Below, one piece after another: positions 1 to 9,543 of a DNA stretch of 64,000 bases; position 1 is the first letter of the stretch, and each line of letters starts with the position of its first letter. Source of the DNA: Bartonella phoceensis (GTDB lineage: Bacteria > Pseudomonadota > Alphaproteobacteria > Rhizobiales > Rhizobiaceae); assembly GCF_902825145.1 (NCBI RefSeq), contig NZ_CADEAD010000001.1:1-64000 (forward strand), read 5' to 3'. Made by a program: the position numbers and the translations under genes. Below the pieces are notes generated by a model that did not search any database, was not told the DNA's origin, and was given only the letters and a program-made list of their open reading frames with translations.

Positions 1-1
1 A

Positions 2-934
2 TTGTTTAAAGAGGCAGGGGGTAATGGGGGACGTGGGGGTGATGTTTGGGCTCTTGTTGTTGATGGCCTCAACACGTTGATTGATTATCGCTATAAGCAG
101 CATTTTAGAGCAAAAACAGGGGGACATGGTAAGGGGCGTAACATGACGGGTGAAAAGGGTGATGATATCATCCTTAAAGTACCGATTGGTACGCAAATTT
201 TTGAAGAAGATAATGAAACGTTAATCTGTGATTTAACAGAAGTTGGACAACGTTATCGTCTTGCAAAAGGAGGCAATGGTGGTTTTGGGAATCTTCATTT
301 TACCACATCTACGAATCGAGCACCTCGCCGTGCAAATCTGGGTTTAGCTGGAGAAGAGCGCAGACTATGGCTTCGTTTGAAGTTAATTGCTGATGGTGGG
401 CTTATTGGTTTACCAAATGCTGGAAAGTCAACTTTTTTAGCTTCTGTGACGGCTGCAAAACCAAAAATTGCGAATTATCCTTTTACCACTCTCCATCCTC
501 ACCTTGGTGTTGCACGCATTGATACGCGTGAATTTGTTTTGGCTGATATTCCTGGCTTGATTGAAGGGGCGCATGAAGGTGTGGGGATTGGGGATCGTTT
601 TTTAGGGCATGTAGAGCGTTGTCGTGTTTTACTTCATTTGATTTCTGCGCAAGAAGAAGATGTAGCAAAAGCATATCATATTGTGCGGAATGAACTAGAG
701 GCATATGGTAACAATTTGAGTGGTAAGACCGAAATTATAGCGTTAAGTCAGATGGATACTCTCACTGTTGAGGAGTGTAAAGCTAAACGAGAAGTTTTGC
801 AAAGAGCAACCGGTAAATCTGTTATGATGTTTTCTGCGGTCAGTCGTGAAGGTTTAGAAAAAGTGCTACGTACTGTTGCTCATGTTATCGAAATGGCACG
901 TAAAGAGGATGTTGATGGAAAAGAGCAGGATTGA
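2..934 (+). CDS. obgE: GTPase ObgE/CgtA, 5' end cut by window edge
   Basis: Ribosome-associated Obg GTPase acting in 50S assembly and growth control. The glycine-rich Obg fold fills about residues 1-125 of the visible part, followed by the G domain with GLPNAGKST (136-144) and DIPG (182-185). The G4 motif reads SQMD instead of the textbook NKxD, a variant I associate with alphaproteobacterial Obg. The visible reading frame opens with TTG at base 2, but that codon is internal: the first part of the Obg domain, roughly 25 residues, lies left of the window. The stop overlaps the start region of proB, so both probably share a transcript. Confidence 0.95.
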   Translation: MFKEAGGNGGRGGDVWALVVDGLNTLIDYRYKQHFRAKTGGHGKGRNMTGEKGDDIILKVPIGTQIFEEDNETLICDLTEVGQRYRLAKGGNGGFGNLHFTTSTNRAPRRANLGLAGEERRLWLRLKLIADGGLIGLPNAGKSTFLASVTAAKPKIANYPFTTLHPHLGVARIDTREFVLADIPGLIEGAHEGVGIGDRFLGHVERCRVLLHLISAQEEDVAKAYHIVRNELEAYGNNLSGKTEIIALSQMDTLTVEECKAKREVLQRATGKSVMMFSAVSREGLEKVLRTVAHVIEMARKEDVDGKEQD

Positions 935-939
935 TTAAG

Positions 940-2079
940 ATGGCGGTTGGATTACAAAAACTTGTGCACTATAAGCGCATTGTGGTCAAAGTTGGCTCTG
1001 CGCTTTTGGTTGATCCTCAGACAGGTTTACGGACTGAATGGCTCAACAGTTTGATAAGTGATGTTGCTCAGTTGCGCCAAAAAGGCGTTGAAATTTTATT
1101 AGTATCTTCAGGTGCTATTGCTTTAGGAAGGACATTGCTCCAGCTTTCCAAAGGAGCTTTGAAGTTAGAAGAGAGTCAGGCATGTGCTGCTTTGGGACAA
1201 ATTGAATTAGCGAAAACATATAGTGACGCGCTTGCGCGATATGGATTAAAAACAGGTCAAATTTTACTTACTCTATTCGATACGGAAGAACGACGGCGTT
1301 ATCTCAATGCACGCGCTACAATTAATGTACTTTTGCGTTTTGGAGCGATCCCCGTTATTAATGAGAACGATACTGTTGCAACAAGTGAAATTCGCTATGG
1401 TGATAATGATCGTTTAGCGGCACGTGTGGCAACAATGATGTGTTCGGATCTTTTGGTACTTTTATCAGATATTGATGGTCTTTATACAAAGTCTCCCCAT
1501 TATGATCCAACGGCTGAATTTATTCCTTTTATTGCATCAATTACAAGCGATATTGAAAAAATGGCAGGTATGGCTGCTTCCGAGCTTTCTCGTGGAGGCA
1601 TGAAGACCAAGCTTGATGCGGGAAAAATAGCGAATTCCGCTGGAACGGCGATGGTTATTACTTCGGGTAAGCGTATGAATCCTCTTGCGGCGATTGATAG
1701 GGGGGAACGCAGAAGTTTTTTTGCTGCCAGTGAGAAGCCTGTTAATGCCTGGAAAACTTGGATTTCTGGTCATTTGGAGCCATCTGGTATTTTAAAGATT
1801 GATCAGGGAGCGGTTAAGGCTCTTGAATCTGGGAAATCATTATTAGCTGCAGGAGTTATTGCAGTTGAGGGAAGATTTAATCGTGGAGATACGGTTGCGA
1901 TTATTGATACAAATGGAGTTGAGATTGCGCGTGGACTTGTAAGTTACGGCAAAGATGAAGTTGTACGTATTATGGGGCGTAAAAGTGAAGACATTGAATC
2001 TATTCTTGGCTATGAAGCACGCTCTGCTATGGTACATCGTAATGATATGGTTTTACGCTGCTTGACCGATTCTGCTTAA
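940..2079 (+). CDS. proB: Glutamate 5-kinase
   Basis: Phosphorylates glutamate to gamma-glutamyl phosphate, the first step of proline synthesis. It has an amino-acid kinase domain (about residues 1-260, with [10 protein letters not shown] near the start and [20 protein letters not shown] in the middle) and a C-terminal PUA domain (about 280-370), the usual long bacterial form. I chose ATG 940 because AGCAGGA lies 9 bases upstream. A TTG at 931 would overlap the obgE stop and has no room for a ribosome binding site. It is followed by proA, which uses its product. Confidence 0.95.
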   Translation: MAVGLQKLVHYKRIVVKVGSALLVDPQTGLRTEWLNSLISDVAQLRQKGVEILLVSSGAIALGRTLLQLSKGALKLEESQACAALGQIELAKTYSDALARYGLKTGQILLTLFDTEERRRYLNARATINVLLRFGAIPVINENDTVATSEIRYGDNDRLAARVATMMCSDLLVLLSDIDGLYTKSPHYDPTAEFIPFIASITSDIEKMAGMAASELSRGGMKTKLDAGKIANSAGTAMVITSGKRMNPLAAIDRGERRSFFAASEKPVNAWKTWISGHLEPSGILKIDQGAVKALESGKSLLAAGVIAVEGRFNRGDTVAIIDTNGVEIARGLVSYGKDEVVRIMGRKSEDIESILGYEARSAMVHRNDMVLRCLTDSA

Positions 2080-2131
2080 AAAAGTTATCTTCTACCTTAT
2101 TTATTGTTTTGGCAGATTGGATGATAGTACT

Positions 2132-3388
2132 ATGGCTTTAAAAGAACAAATGAAGGAGATGGGGCTAAAAGCGCGTTATGCTGCCGCGATACTAGCTGTT
2201 ATGTCTTCTGAACAAAAAAATAAAGCATTAGAAATGGTAGCTTTGAGTTTAGAAGCTCAGTCAGCTGAAATTTTACAAGCCAATCGTCAGGACTTAGTGA
2301 ATGCTGCTCAGAATAATTTGAAGGCGGCGATGATTGATCGGCTCAAGTTAGATGAATTGCGTTTGCGTGCAATCATAGACAGTGTCCGCCAGATTGCTAT
2401 TTTGCCTGATCCTATTGGGCAAGTGATGCGTGAATGGACATGTCCAAATGGACTTCATATAAGTCGTGTTTGTACGCCTTTTGGTGTAATTGGCATTATT
2501 TATGAAAGCCGACCAAATGTCACAATTGATGCAAGCGCTTTGTGTTTGAAGGCTGGAAATGCTGTAATTTTACGCGGCGGTTCGGATAGTTTTCATTCTG
2601 CTCATGCACTTCATTCAGCATTGGTGCAAGGATTAGAGTGGGCTGGTTTTCCTAAAGATGCCGTTCAAATGGTTGGAACGACAGACCGTGATGCCGTTGG
2701 AGAAATGCTTAAAGGTTTGGACGGTATGATTGATGTTATTATACCTCGTGGCGGAAAAAACCTTGTTGCACGTGTCCAGTCTGACGCACGTGTTCCAACT
2801 TTTGCACATTTAGAAGGGCTCTGTCATATTTATATTGATCAATCGGCAAATTTGAATATGGCGCGCAATATTGTTTTAAATGCGAAGTTACGACGAACAG
2901 GTATATGTGGTGCTGTCGAAACGGTTCTCATTGATCGTCAGGCATTAAAAAAGTTTCTTCCTGTTTTGACTGCATTACAGGAGAAAGGGTGTGAAGTTCG
3001 TGCAACAGAAGATATTGTTTTGCTTATGCCAGATCTCAAATTAGCTTCTGAAGAAGATTGGTCGCACGAATATCTTGATGCAGTTCTTTCTGTCAAAACA
3101 GTTGAAGGTATTGAGGGAGCTATTGCACACATTCAACGTTATTCATCAGGGCATACAGAATCGATTATTGCTGAAGATATGCGTGTGGTAAAAATATTTT
3201 TTGATCGTTTGGATTCGGCTATTTTGCTTCATAATGCGTCTACACAATTTGCTGATGGAGGTGAATTTGGTTTTGGAGCGGAAATTGGTATTGCAACGGG
3301 AAAAATGCATGCGCGTGGCCCTATAGGGGTTGAGCAGCTGACATCATTTCAGTATCACATTAAAGGAAATGGACAGGTTAGGCCTTGA
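2132..3388 (+). CDS. proA: Gamma-glutamyl phosphate reductase
   Basis: NADPH-dependent reduction of gamma-glutamyl phosphate to glutamate semialdehyde, second step of proline synthesis. Aldehyde-dehydrogenase-superfamily fold of about 418 residues, the normal ProA length. The catalytic cysteine sits in [11 protein letters not shown] near residue 259, and [21 protein letters not shown] is the conserved C-terminal block. A TTG at 2117 would add five residues, but ATG 2132 matches the family N-terminus better. No strong ribosome binding site is visible for either. The stop overlaps the TTG start of nadD by four bases (TTGA), suggesting coupled translation. Confidence 0.94.
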   Translation: MALKEQMKEMGLKARYAAAILAVMSSEQKNKALEMVALSLEAQSAEILQANRQDLVNAAQNNLKAAMIDRLKLDELRLRAIIDSVRQIAILPDPIGQVMREWTCPNGLHISRVCTPFGVIGIIYESRPNVTIDASALCLKAGNAVILRGGSDSFHSAHALHSALVQGLEWAGFPKDAVQMVGTTDRDAVGEMLKGLDGMIDVIIPRGGKNLVARVQSDARVPTFAHLEGLCHIYIDQSANLNMARNIVLNAKLRRTGICGAVETVLIDRQALKKFLPVLTALQEKGCEVRATEDIVLLMPDLKLASEEDWSHEYLDAVLSVKTVEGIEGAIAHIQRYSSGHTESIIAEDMRVVKIFFDRLDSAILLHNASTQFADGGEFGFGAEIGIATGKMHARGPIGVEQLTSFQYHIKGNGQVRP

Positions 3389-4011
3389 AAGATCCGTTTT
3401 TTCTTTGGAAAAATCGTATGCCACATGTTGAAAGATCGAATGTTGTGGGGCTTTTTGGCGGATCTTTTAATCCGCCGCATGCTGGACATCTTCTTGTTGC
3501 AAAAAGTGCAATTCGCCGTTTGCGTCTCGATCAATTATGGTGGATGATAACTCCGGGAAACCCCTTAAAAGATTGTGCGCACTTACCCTCTTTAGATGAG
3601 AGAATGCGGCTAAGTATTGAACTCGTTGATCATCCGAAGATTCGCGTAACGGGTTTTGAACAGGCGATAGGCAGTAAGGTATCAAGTGATACGATTTCTC
3701 ATATTCTGATGCATTGCCGCGGAGTACATTTTGTGTGGGTGATGGGTGCAGATAGTTTTGCAACGGTTCATCATTGGTATCGATGGCATGATATTGTATA
3801 TATGCTTCCTATTGCAATTATCGATCGTCCTTTTGCACATATGTCAGCACTCTCTTCTCCTATGGCAAACATTTACCGTTCTTTTCGTGTAGATGAGAGA
3901 AAAAGTATACGATTACCTTTTATGAAGCCACCAGCTTGGACTTATTTACATGGGCCTTTATCTTTTCAGTCTTCAACGAATCTTCGTTTAAAGGAGAATA
4001 ATTTTTCTTGA
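3385..4011 (+). CDS. nadD: Nicotinate-nucleotide adenylyltransferase
   Basis: Adenylates nicotinate mononucleotide to deamido-NAD in NAD synthesis. The nucleotidyltransferase signature [14 protein letters not shown] is near the N-terminus and the C-terminal SSTNLR corresponds to the SSTxxR motif. TTG 3385 overlaps the proA stop. An ATG at 3418 (MPHVERS) is an alternative that still keeps the whole domain. It sits between proA and rsfS, as in Brucella and other Rhizobiales. At 208 residues it has the expected length. Confidence 0.93.
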   Translation: MKDPFFLWKNRMPHVERSNVVGLFGGSFNPPHAGHLLVAKSAIRRLRLDQLWWMITPGNPLKDCAHLPSLDERMRLSIELVDHPKIRVTGFEQAIGSKVSSDTISHILMHCRGVHFVWVMGADSFATVHHWYRWHDIVYMLPIAIIDRPFAHMSALSSPMANIYRSFRVDERKSIRLPFMKPPAWTYLHGPLSFQSSTNLRLKENNFS

Positions 4012-4068
4012 ACATTTTATAAGATTCTGCTTCTTTTTGTATTCTAAACTATAAGAAAGGATATTTAT

Positions 4069-4491
4069 CTGAAAAGCATTTCACAAAAACATTCTTACAG
4101 TATTGTATCTTCGACAGAAGAAACAATTTTTTTTGTCAGCGATGGTCTCAAGGTTATTCTTAAGAGTTTAGAGGATACAAAAGCAGAAGATATTGTTTCC
4201 ATTGATATTCAGGGTAAGTCATCTTTAGCTGATTACATGGTTATAGCTTCAGCACATTCACAACGTCATATCTCTGCTGTTTCTGACCATTTGTTACGTA
4301 CCTGGAAAGACAGTGGGTATAGCCTTGCAAGTGTAGAAGGACTTGCTGGAGGCGATTGGGTATTGATTGATACAGGTGATATTATTGTTCATCTTTTTCG
4401 TCCAGAAATTCGTCTCTTCTATAATTTAGAAAAAATATGGCTTTCTCCCGATTTAAATAATACAAAATCAGTTTTCTTTGGAGATCATTAG
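4069..4491 (+). CDS. rsfS: Ribosomal silencing factor RsfS (Iojap family), likely CTG start
   Basis: Binds ribosomal protein uL14 and blocks subunit joining when nutrients are short. Conserved blocks LEDTKAEDIVSIDIQGKSS, ADYMVIASAHSQRH, GDWVLIDTGDIIVHLFRPE and FYNLEKIW are all present. The first in-frame ATG (4237) falls inside the domain at ADYM, so it cannot be the true start. The frame stays open upstream to a stop at 4045. The only good start signal there is CTG 4069, with AAGAAAGGA ending 8 bases before it; ATT 4063 is less likely. That gives 140 residues, normal for the family. The gene ends one base before rlmH. Confidence 0.88.
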   Translation: MKSISQKHSYSIVSSTEETIFFVSDGLKVILKSLEDTKAEDIVSIDIQGKSSLADYMVIASAHSQRHISAVSDHLLRTWKDSGYSLASVEGLAGGDWVLIDTGDIIVHLFRPEIRLFYNLEKIWLSPDLNNTKSVFFGDH

Positions 4492-4492
4492 C

Positions 4493-4975
4493 ATGCAAAT
4501 TTCTATTTTTGCTGTTGGTCGTATGAAGAGGGGTGCAGAGTATAAATTGGTTGAGCATTATTTGGATCGTTTTTCTAAAATTTCTGGGGCTGTGGGATTT
4601 CATTTTAAAAAATTACAGGAGATATCAGAAAGTCGTGCTCAGACAGCGTATCAGCGTATGGAAGAAGAGGGAAAAAAGCTTATTGAGTTTTTGCCTGAAA
4701 AGTGTCGATTAATCGTATTGGATGAACGTGGAAAATCGATCTCATCATCCGCTTTTACTGAAAAGTTGGGGTTTTATCGTGATGAAGGTATCCGCGATCT
4801 CGTAATTGCTGTAGGGGGGCCTGATGGGCATAATGAACAGATAAGGAATCGTGCTGATTTCCTTTTGTCTTTTGGTTTTATGACGTGGCCCCATCAAATT
4901 GCGCGTATACTTCTTTCAGAGCAACTTTATCGTGCTGTAACAATTGCGAGTAACCATCCTTATCATCGTATTTAA
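4493..4975 (+). CDS. rlmH: 23S rRNA pseudouridine-1915 N3-methyltransferase
   Basis: SPOUT-class methyltransferase that methylates pseudouridine 1915 of helix 69 in 23S rRNA. The protein starts MQISIFAVGRMK and has the knot signature LVIAVGGPDGHNEQIRNRAD plus the conserved tail SEQLYRAVTIASNHPYHR. ATG 4493 is preferred over TTG 4478: GGAG lies 9 bases upstream, the family begins at this residue, and the result is the usual 160 residues. It begins one base after the rsfS stop, so the two ribosome-linked genes are probably translated together. Confidence 0.94.
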   Translation: MQISIFAVGRMKRGAEYKLVEHYLDRFSKISGAVGFHFKKLQEISESRAQTAYQRMEEEGKKLIEFLPEKCRLIVLDERGKSISSSAFTEKLGFYRDEGIRDLVIAVGGPDGHNEQIRNRADFLLSFGFMTWPHQIARILLSEQLYRAVTIASNHPYHRI

Positions 4976-5070
4976 TATTTTTGTGCAATTTTTATCATTA
5001 TTTGTGTATTTATTAATATTGTTTTAGCTGGCGTCATTTAAAGCATCGCTAGTTTGTGCGATAGTGCTTA

Positions 5071-6354
5071 ATGGTTGGGCAAATGAAAAAGCTTCTTCAT
5101 AGAAAAATGCAACATTTATATGAGGAATGCATGATATTTATTATGCTGTTCTTAAGTATGGGGTTTTGTTTTTCTGTATCGCATGCTGAAAATACAGTGA
5201 GGAGTGTAGAAGAAGCACATAAAGCGTTGGAAAAAATTCACCAGAATATTTCACTCTCGCGTGAGCAAGTTGCTTTTCTTACGCGTCAAGTTGAAGGTTT
5301 AAAAAAAGATCAGCGTGCTTTAAGTGATGCACTCATAAAAGCTGCTAGAGCAGAACGTGTAATAACAAATGATATTGCTGAAAGGGAAAAAAAGCTAAAA
5401 AAAATGATAGAAAAGCGGGTACAAGTTCACCAAAATTTAAAAAGTCGTCGCGCTGAATTTGCAGAAGTTCTTGCTATATTAGAACGTATGGGGTTAAATC
5501 CCCCTCCTGCTCTTATGGTACGGCCTGAGGATGTATTAGATTCTGTGCGCAGTTCTGTTTTATTAGGGGCTGTCGTATCTCAGATGCAAGAGAAAACGCG
5601 GGCTTTAAAAGAAAGTCTCCATGAGTTAACCAATTTAAGCAATTCAATTGCCATGGAATCTGCAGCATTAAAGATTAAAATGCAAAATCAAGCAGAGGAG
5701 CGGAAACGTTTAGAGCTTTTATTAGATAAAAAAGCAAAGTTACAAAAAAAATCAGAAGAAGAACTTACAGAGCAGAAACAGAGGAACGTTTTTCTTGCTA
5801 AAAAAGCGCATTCTTTAGAAGAATTAATTTTAGAGCTTGACCATCAATCAAAACTTAATTCTGATGTTTCAGTGTGGGTACGAGAAAATTTACAATTGTT
5901 AGAAAAGTCCAATTTTGAAAATCGAAAAGGTTCTTTGCTTTATCCTGTTTTGGGAACAAGAGTTCAGCATGCACATAATAATTCGCAGATGACACGCTTT
6001 GGTGAAGTAATTGAAACAGAAGCAGCAGCTGTTGTGATATCTCCTGCAGATGCTCTTGTTGCTTTTGCTGGGCCATTTCGTTCTTATGGACAATTAATTA
6101 TTCTTAATGTTGGAAATGGCTATCATATCGTTCTTATTGGAATGTCAAAAATCAACGTCACGCAGGGACAATTTGTTCTTGCAGGTGAACCGCTTGGAAC
6201 GATGGGGATGCAATTTATTGCGAATAGTGTTGCATTGGATATAGGCAAAACTGCTCCAATGCTTTACATTGAGTTTCGGAAGCAGGGAAAATCTATAAAT
6301 CCAACTCCTTGGTGGCGGACTGAAAAAACGAAAAGGAACCGAAATGATTCGTAA
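5071..6354 (+). CDS. EnvC-like murein hydrolase activator (degenerate LytM/M23)
   Basis: Probable periplasmic activator of cell-wall amidases in division. The N-terminus carries a signal sequence ending near SHA|EN (about residue 39). Residues about 45-290 are long charged helices typical of coiled coils, and the last 120 residues form a LytM domain ending in LYIEFRKQGKSINPTPWW, very like EnvC. The M23 zinc ligands (HxxxD and HxH) are not visible, as expected for EnvC activators rather than true endopeptidases. ATG 5083 (MKKLLHRK) is an equally good start and would give a cleaner signal peptide. It overlaps ctpA by 11 bases. Confidence 0.85.
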   Translation: MVGQMKKLLHRKMQHLYEECMIFIMLFLSMGFCFSVSHAENTVRSVEEAHKALEKIHQNISLSREQVAFLTRQVEGLKKDQRALSDALIKAARAERVITNDIAEREKKLKKMIEKRVQVHQNLKSRRAEFAEVLAILERMGLNPPPALMVRPEDVLDSVRSSVLLGAVVSQMQEKTRALKESLHELTNLSNSIAMESAALKIKMQNQAEERKRLELLLDKKAKLQKKSEEELTEQKQRNVFLAKKAHSLEELILELDHQSKLNSDVSVWVRENLQLLEKSNFENRKGSLLYPVLGTRVQHAHNNSQMTRFGEVIETEAAAVVISPADALVAFAGPFRSYGQLIILNVGNGYHIVLIGMSKINVTQGQFVLAGEPLGTMGMQFIANSVALDIGKTAPMLYIEFRKQGKSINPTPWWRTEKTKRNRNDS

Positions 6355-7654
6355 AGTTATTCTTTTGGTCGCTGGGGTATTGCTCGGCGCCAGTTCAATG
6401 ATAATGGTGCAGTCTGTTGCTGCCAATAATGAAAATGATGCGTATAGAGAGCTGGCCCTATTTGGCAATATTTTTGAGAAAGTACGTAGGCAATATGTGA
6501 CGATTCCGGATGATAAAAAGCTTATAGAAAATGCTGTCAATGGAATGCTCACATCACTTGACCCCCATTCATCTTATATGAATGCACAAGAAGCCAAGGA
6601 GATGCGGGATTCTACGAAGGGAGAATTCGGAGGACTTGGTATTGAAGTTACTATGGAGAAAGGCCTCATTAAAGTTGTTTCTCCAATGGATGATACACCT
6701 GCTTCAAAAGCAGGTATTTTAGCGGGAGATCTCATTTCAAAAATTGATGGTGTACAGACGAACGGTCATACATTGAATGAAGCTGTTAATAAGATGCGGG
6801 GAACTCCTGGAACCCCCATTACGTTGACAATTATTCGTTCTGGTGTTGACAAGCCGCTCGAAATTAAGGTTATTCGCGATATCATTAAAATAAAGGCAGT
6901 AAAATATCGCGTTGAAGATGATCTTGGTTATCTAAGAATCATTCAGTTTTCTGAGCAGACTTTTGGTAATCTTCAAGCTGCGATTAAAGATATTCAGTCT
7001 CATATTCCTCAAGATAAGTTGAAGGGGTATGTCCTTGATTTGCGGCTTAATCCTGGTGGGCTTTTAGACCAGGCTGTTAGTGTTTCGAGTGCCTTTCTTA
7101 ATCAAGGTGAGATTGTATCGACCCGTGGGCGTAAAAAGAATGATGTGACGAGATTTGACGCTAAGCCAGGGGATATCACCAATGGAAAACCTCTCATCGT
7201 TCTCATTAATGGTGGCTCGGCAAGTGCTTCTGAAATTGTTGCAGGTGCATTACAAGATCACCGTCGTGCGACAATTTTAGGTACACAATCTTTTGGTAAG
7301 GGGACTGTTCAAACGATTATTCCTTTGGGCGAAGATGGTGCTTTACGTTTAACGACAGCGCTTTATTATACGCCGTCTGGTACTTCAATTCAAGGAACTG
7401 GCATTACACCTGATATTATTGTAGAGCAACCACTGCCTGAAAAATATAAAGGTTATGATGTAAAGCTTGGTGAATCTGCATTAAAAGGGCATATCAAAGG
7501 GAAGCGAGAAGATAAAAAAGGATCTGGTTCAGCGGCTTTTGTTCCACAAGACCCTAAGGATGATGTTCAATTGCATGAGGCTTATAAGTTGTTACGGGGT
7601 GAAATGGCAAATGTGGCATTTCCACCAGATCCCAATAAGGATATTTTAAAGTAA
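6344..7654 (+). CDS. ctpA: C-terminal processing protease CtpA (S41A)
   Basis: Periplasmic serine protease that trims C-termini of envelope proteins. An N-terminal hydrophobic segment (residues 1-25) acts as signal or anchor. A PDZ domain covers about residues 85-170 (GGLGIEVTMEKGLIKV onward), and the S41 domain contains NGGSASASEI (serine within about 292-296) with the lysine of SFGKGTVQ at 319, forming the Ser-Lys dyad. Length (436) is typical. It overlaps the upstream EnvC-like gene, and rppH/ialA follows 39 bases later, an arrangement known from Bartonella, where CtpA lies next to the invasion locus. Confidence 0.94.
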   Translation: MIRKVILLVAGVLLGASSMIMVQSVAANNENDAYRELALFGNIFEKVRRQYVTIPDDKKLIENAVNGMLTSLDPHSSYMNAQEAKEMRDSTKGEFGGLGIEVTMEKGLIKVVSPMDDTPASKAGILAGDLISKIDGVQTNGHTLNEAVNKMRGTPGTPITLTIIRSGVDKPLEIKVIRDIIKIKAVKYRVEDDLGYLRIIQFSEQTFGNLQAAIKDIQSHIPQDKLKGYVLDLRLNPGGLLDQAVSVSSAFLNQGEIVSTRGRKKNDVTRFDAKPGDITNGKPLIVLINGGSASASEIVAGALQDHRRATILGTQSFGKGTVQTIIPLGEDGALRLTTALYYTPSGTSIQGTGITPDIIVEQPLPEKYKGYDVKLGESALKGHIKGKREDKKGSGSAAFVPQDPKDDVQLHEAYKLLRGEMANVAFPPDPNKDILK

Positions 7655-7693
7655 GAAAGAATATGTATAGCCTACAGTTTGGGGTATAATTGA

Positions 7694-8218
7694 ATGGATG
7701 ATGCAGTGATTAATATGAAAACTCTTCCTTATAGGAAGGGTGTTGGGATGGTTGTATTTAATCATACAGGTAAAGTTTGGGTCGGGCGCCGTTTAATGAC
7801 GGGCATTCGTCCTAATACTGAAATGTCTTATCGTTGGCAGCTTCCTCAAGGGGGGATTGATGAGAATGAAGGGCCGTTAAATGCGGCATGTCGTGAACTT
7901 TACGAAGAAACGGGTATCCGATCTGTAAAATTGGTTAAGGAAGCACAGAATTGGTTTCATTATGATTTTCCACAAGAACTTGTTGGATGCAAGTTAAACG
8001 ATAAATATTGTGGACAAATACAAAAATGGTTTGCTTTTCAGTTTACGGGAGATGTGTCTGAAATTGCAATAAATCCCCCGCCGGATGGTAATAAAGCGGA
8101 GTTCGACCAGTGGAAATGGGTTGATCTAGAAACTCTTCCTTCTATTGTTATTTCTTTTAAAAAGCATGTCTATAGGAAAATTGTCAATGAATTTCGAGGT
8201 AGCCTTAGAGGATTATAA
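7694..8218 (+). CDS. rppH: RNA pyrophosphohydrolase / invasion locus A Nudix protein
   Basis: Nudix hydrolase of the RppH family, which removes pyrophosphate from the 5' end of mRNA and can cleave dinucleoside polyphosphates. The Nudix box runs from GGIDENEG through RELYEETGI. The start of the domain (YRKGVGMVVFNHTGKVWVGRR) and the W-rich C-terminal part match RppH. In Bartonella this gene is called ialA or invA and, with the next gene ialB, was linked genetically to erythrocyte invasion. An ATG at 7718 (MKTLPYRKGVG) is an alternative start. Confidence 0.94.
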   Translation: MDDAVINMKTLPYRKGVGMVVFNHTGKVWVGRRLMTGIRPNTEMSYRWQLPQGGIDENEGPLNAACRELYEETGIRSVKLVKEAQNWFHYDFPQELVGCKLNDKYCGQIQKWFAFQFTGDVSEIAINPPPDGNKAEFDQWKWVDLETLPSIVISFKKHVYRKIVNEFRGSLRGL

Positions 8219-8270
8219 AAGCTATATAATTATAGAAAGCTCTTTTTTTAGCGAGATGCTTTATAGTATG

Positions 8271-8276
8271 TATAAT
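8271..8276 (+). promoter_or_regulatory. Candidate -10 element upstream of ialB
   Basis: A perfect TATAAT lies 54 bases before the ialB start codon. No good TTGACA-like hexamer is seen 16-18 bases upstream (TTAGCG at 8248-8253 is the nearest). It suggests ialB can be transcribed apart from rppH, but the evidence is only this hexamer. Confidence 0.3.
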
Positions 8277-8329
8277 CATTAAAAGATAATAAAAATGTTT
8301 CTCTTTTATGTAAAGAACTGGAATATAAG

Positions 8330-8890
8330 ATGAAAAAAATATTTAATTTACTTATGGTTTTTACTCTTTTGAGTGTTTCTTCTATAGCATTTGCATCAGA
8401 TCCAAAGCCAGCTGTAACAAAATCTGCAGCAGCTACATTGCCTAATGGTGCTTCTTCTTTGACTGAGGCCTACGGTTTGTGGAATGTTAGCTGTAGTGTG
8501 CAGGAAGGAAGAAAAGTTTGTTTCATGGGCCGTCAAGAAGTGAATGATCAGGGTCGTGTGGTTGTGGCTATGAACGTTATGCTCAATGCTGATGGCGTGG
8601 TATCTGGTAGTTTAATAGTTCCTTTTGGTGTTTTAGTTTCTAAGCCTATCCGTTTACAAGTTGATGAAGGCAAAGCCGTTATCGAAACTGGTATTCGGAC
8701 TTGTGTACCAGCAGGTTGCATGGTTCCAGTAGTTTTTGACAAAAACTACGTGACGGCTTTACGTGGTGGAAAGCATTTGAAGTTGGCTATGACAATTGCC
8801 GCTCCAGGCGAACCACCTTTGAATGATTTGTTTATTCAGCTGAATGGTTTTAGCAATGCCCTTAATCGTTTGACTGCTTTGCAGAAATAA
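8330..8890 (+). CDS. ialB: Invasion-associated locus B protein IalB
   Basis: Member of the IalB family of alphaproteobacterial exported proteins; in Bartonella it is an envelope protein needed for efficient erythrocyte entry. Signal peptide about residues 1-22, cleaved after SIAFA. The mature part carries the family pattern: AYGLWNVSC near its start, paired cysteines (WNVSCSVQEGRKVCFM and RTCVPAGCMVP) and a C-terminal LFIQLNGFSNALNRL segment. At 186 residues it has the normal length. It is followed at once by a strong terminator, so it ends the transcript. Confidence 0.93.
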   Translation: MKKIFNLLMVFTLLSVSSIAFASDPKPAVTKSAAATLPNGASSLTEAYGLWNVSCSVQEGRKVCFMGRQEVNDQGRVVVAMNVMLNADGVVSGSLIVPFGVLVSKPIRLQVDEGKAVIETGIRTCVPAGCMVPVVFDKNYVTALRGGKHLKLAMTIAAPGEPPLNDLFIQLNGFSNALNRLTALQK

Positions 8891-8906
8891 TTTTAAAAAA
8901 TACGAC

Positions 8907-8932
8907 AAAAACGGCCTTTTAGGGCCGTTTTT
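8907..8932 (+). terminator. Rho-independent terminator after ialB
   Basis: Ten-base stem AAAAACGGCC / GGCCGTTTTT with loop TTTTAG, ending in its own T-run. It lies 17 bases after the ialB stop. Confidence 0.9.
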
Positions 8933-9240
8933 AGTTTAAACGCTTTTTATAGTAACTTTACGGTTAAGACAACAAGATTACTTTATAAGGAAAGTTCAGA
9001 GTTTTCTGAATGTTCCCAGATTGTTCGTCGTTACTTCATGTTTTGGCAGACTATTTTTTATTCTGACATTTATTTTTTCGGTTTCATCATCATGATAATA
9101 CAGGGATGAAGAATGAGGATGTTTGGATTTTCTATTCATGGAAAAAAGGATGTTGAAGTATAAAGCCATTATCCAATAAACTGATTTATTTTCATAAAAG
9201 CTCTATGTGTGATTTTCTGTAATTGAAAGAGGGATAAAGC
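8933..9240. other. Spacer between ialB and yggT
   Basis: About 310 bases without a supported gene. A small dyad TTCAGA-GTTT-TCTGAA lies near 8996-9011. Reading frames are below 20 codons. Just before yggT, GAGGG is the ribosome binding site of that gene. Confidence 0.5.
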
Positions 9241-9534
9241 ATGATTTATACCTTACTTAAGGTGATTGATTTTATTTTTGATGTTTATACTTACGTTTTA
9301 ATCGCAAGAGTTATCGTTTCTTGGCTTTATGTATTTAATATTATAAATACGCGCAATCGCTTTGTTGCTTTGATAGGGAACTTTCTATATCGCCTTACAG
9401 AGCCAGTTCTAGGTCGTATCCGGCAGAGTTTGCCAAATCTTGGAACACTTGATATTTCACCTGTTATAGCGTTCATCGTTATTTATTTTACGCGTGTTTT
9501 CATGTGGTACGCTTATACAAATATATATCTATAA
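9241..9534 (+). CDS. YggT family membrane protein
   Basis: Small inner-membrane protein of 97 residues with two hydrophobic segments (about 8-32 and 72-92) separated by a loop with the family motif NFLYRLTEPVLGRIRQSLPN. YggT proteins are linked with cation or osmotic stress tolerance and with the SepF/YlmG group in other bacteria, but their biochemical function is not settled. GAGGG lies 9 bases before the ATG. The gene is paired with the DUF167 gene nine bases downstream, a common bacterial pairing. Confidence 0.88.
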   Translation: MIYTLLKVIDFIFDVYTYVLIARVIVSWLYVFNIINTRNRFVALIGNFLYRLTEPVLGRIRQSLPNLGTLDISPVIAFIVIYFTRVFMWYAYTNIYL

Positions 9535-9543
9535 AAAGGCTAC

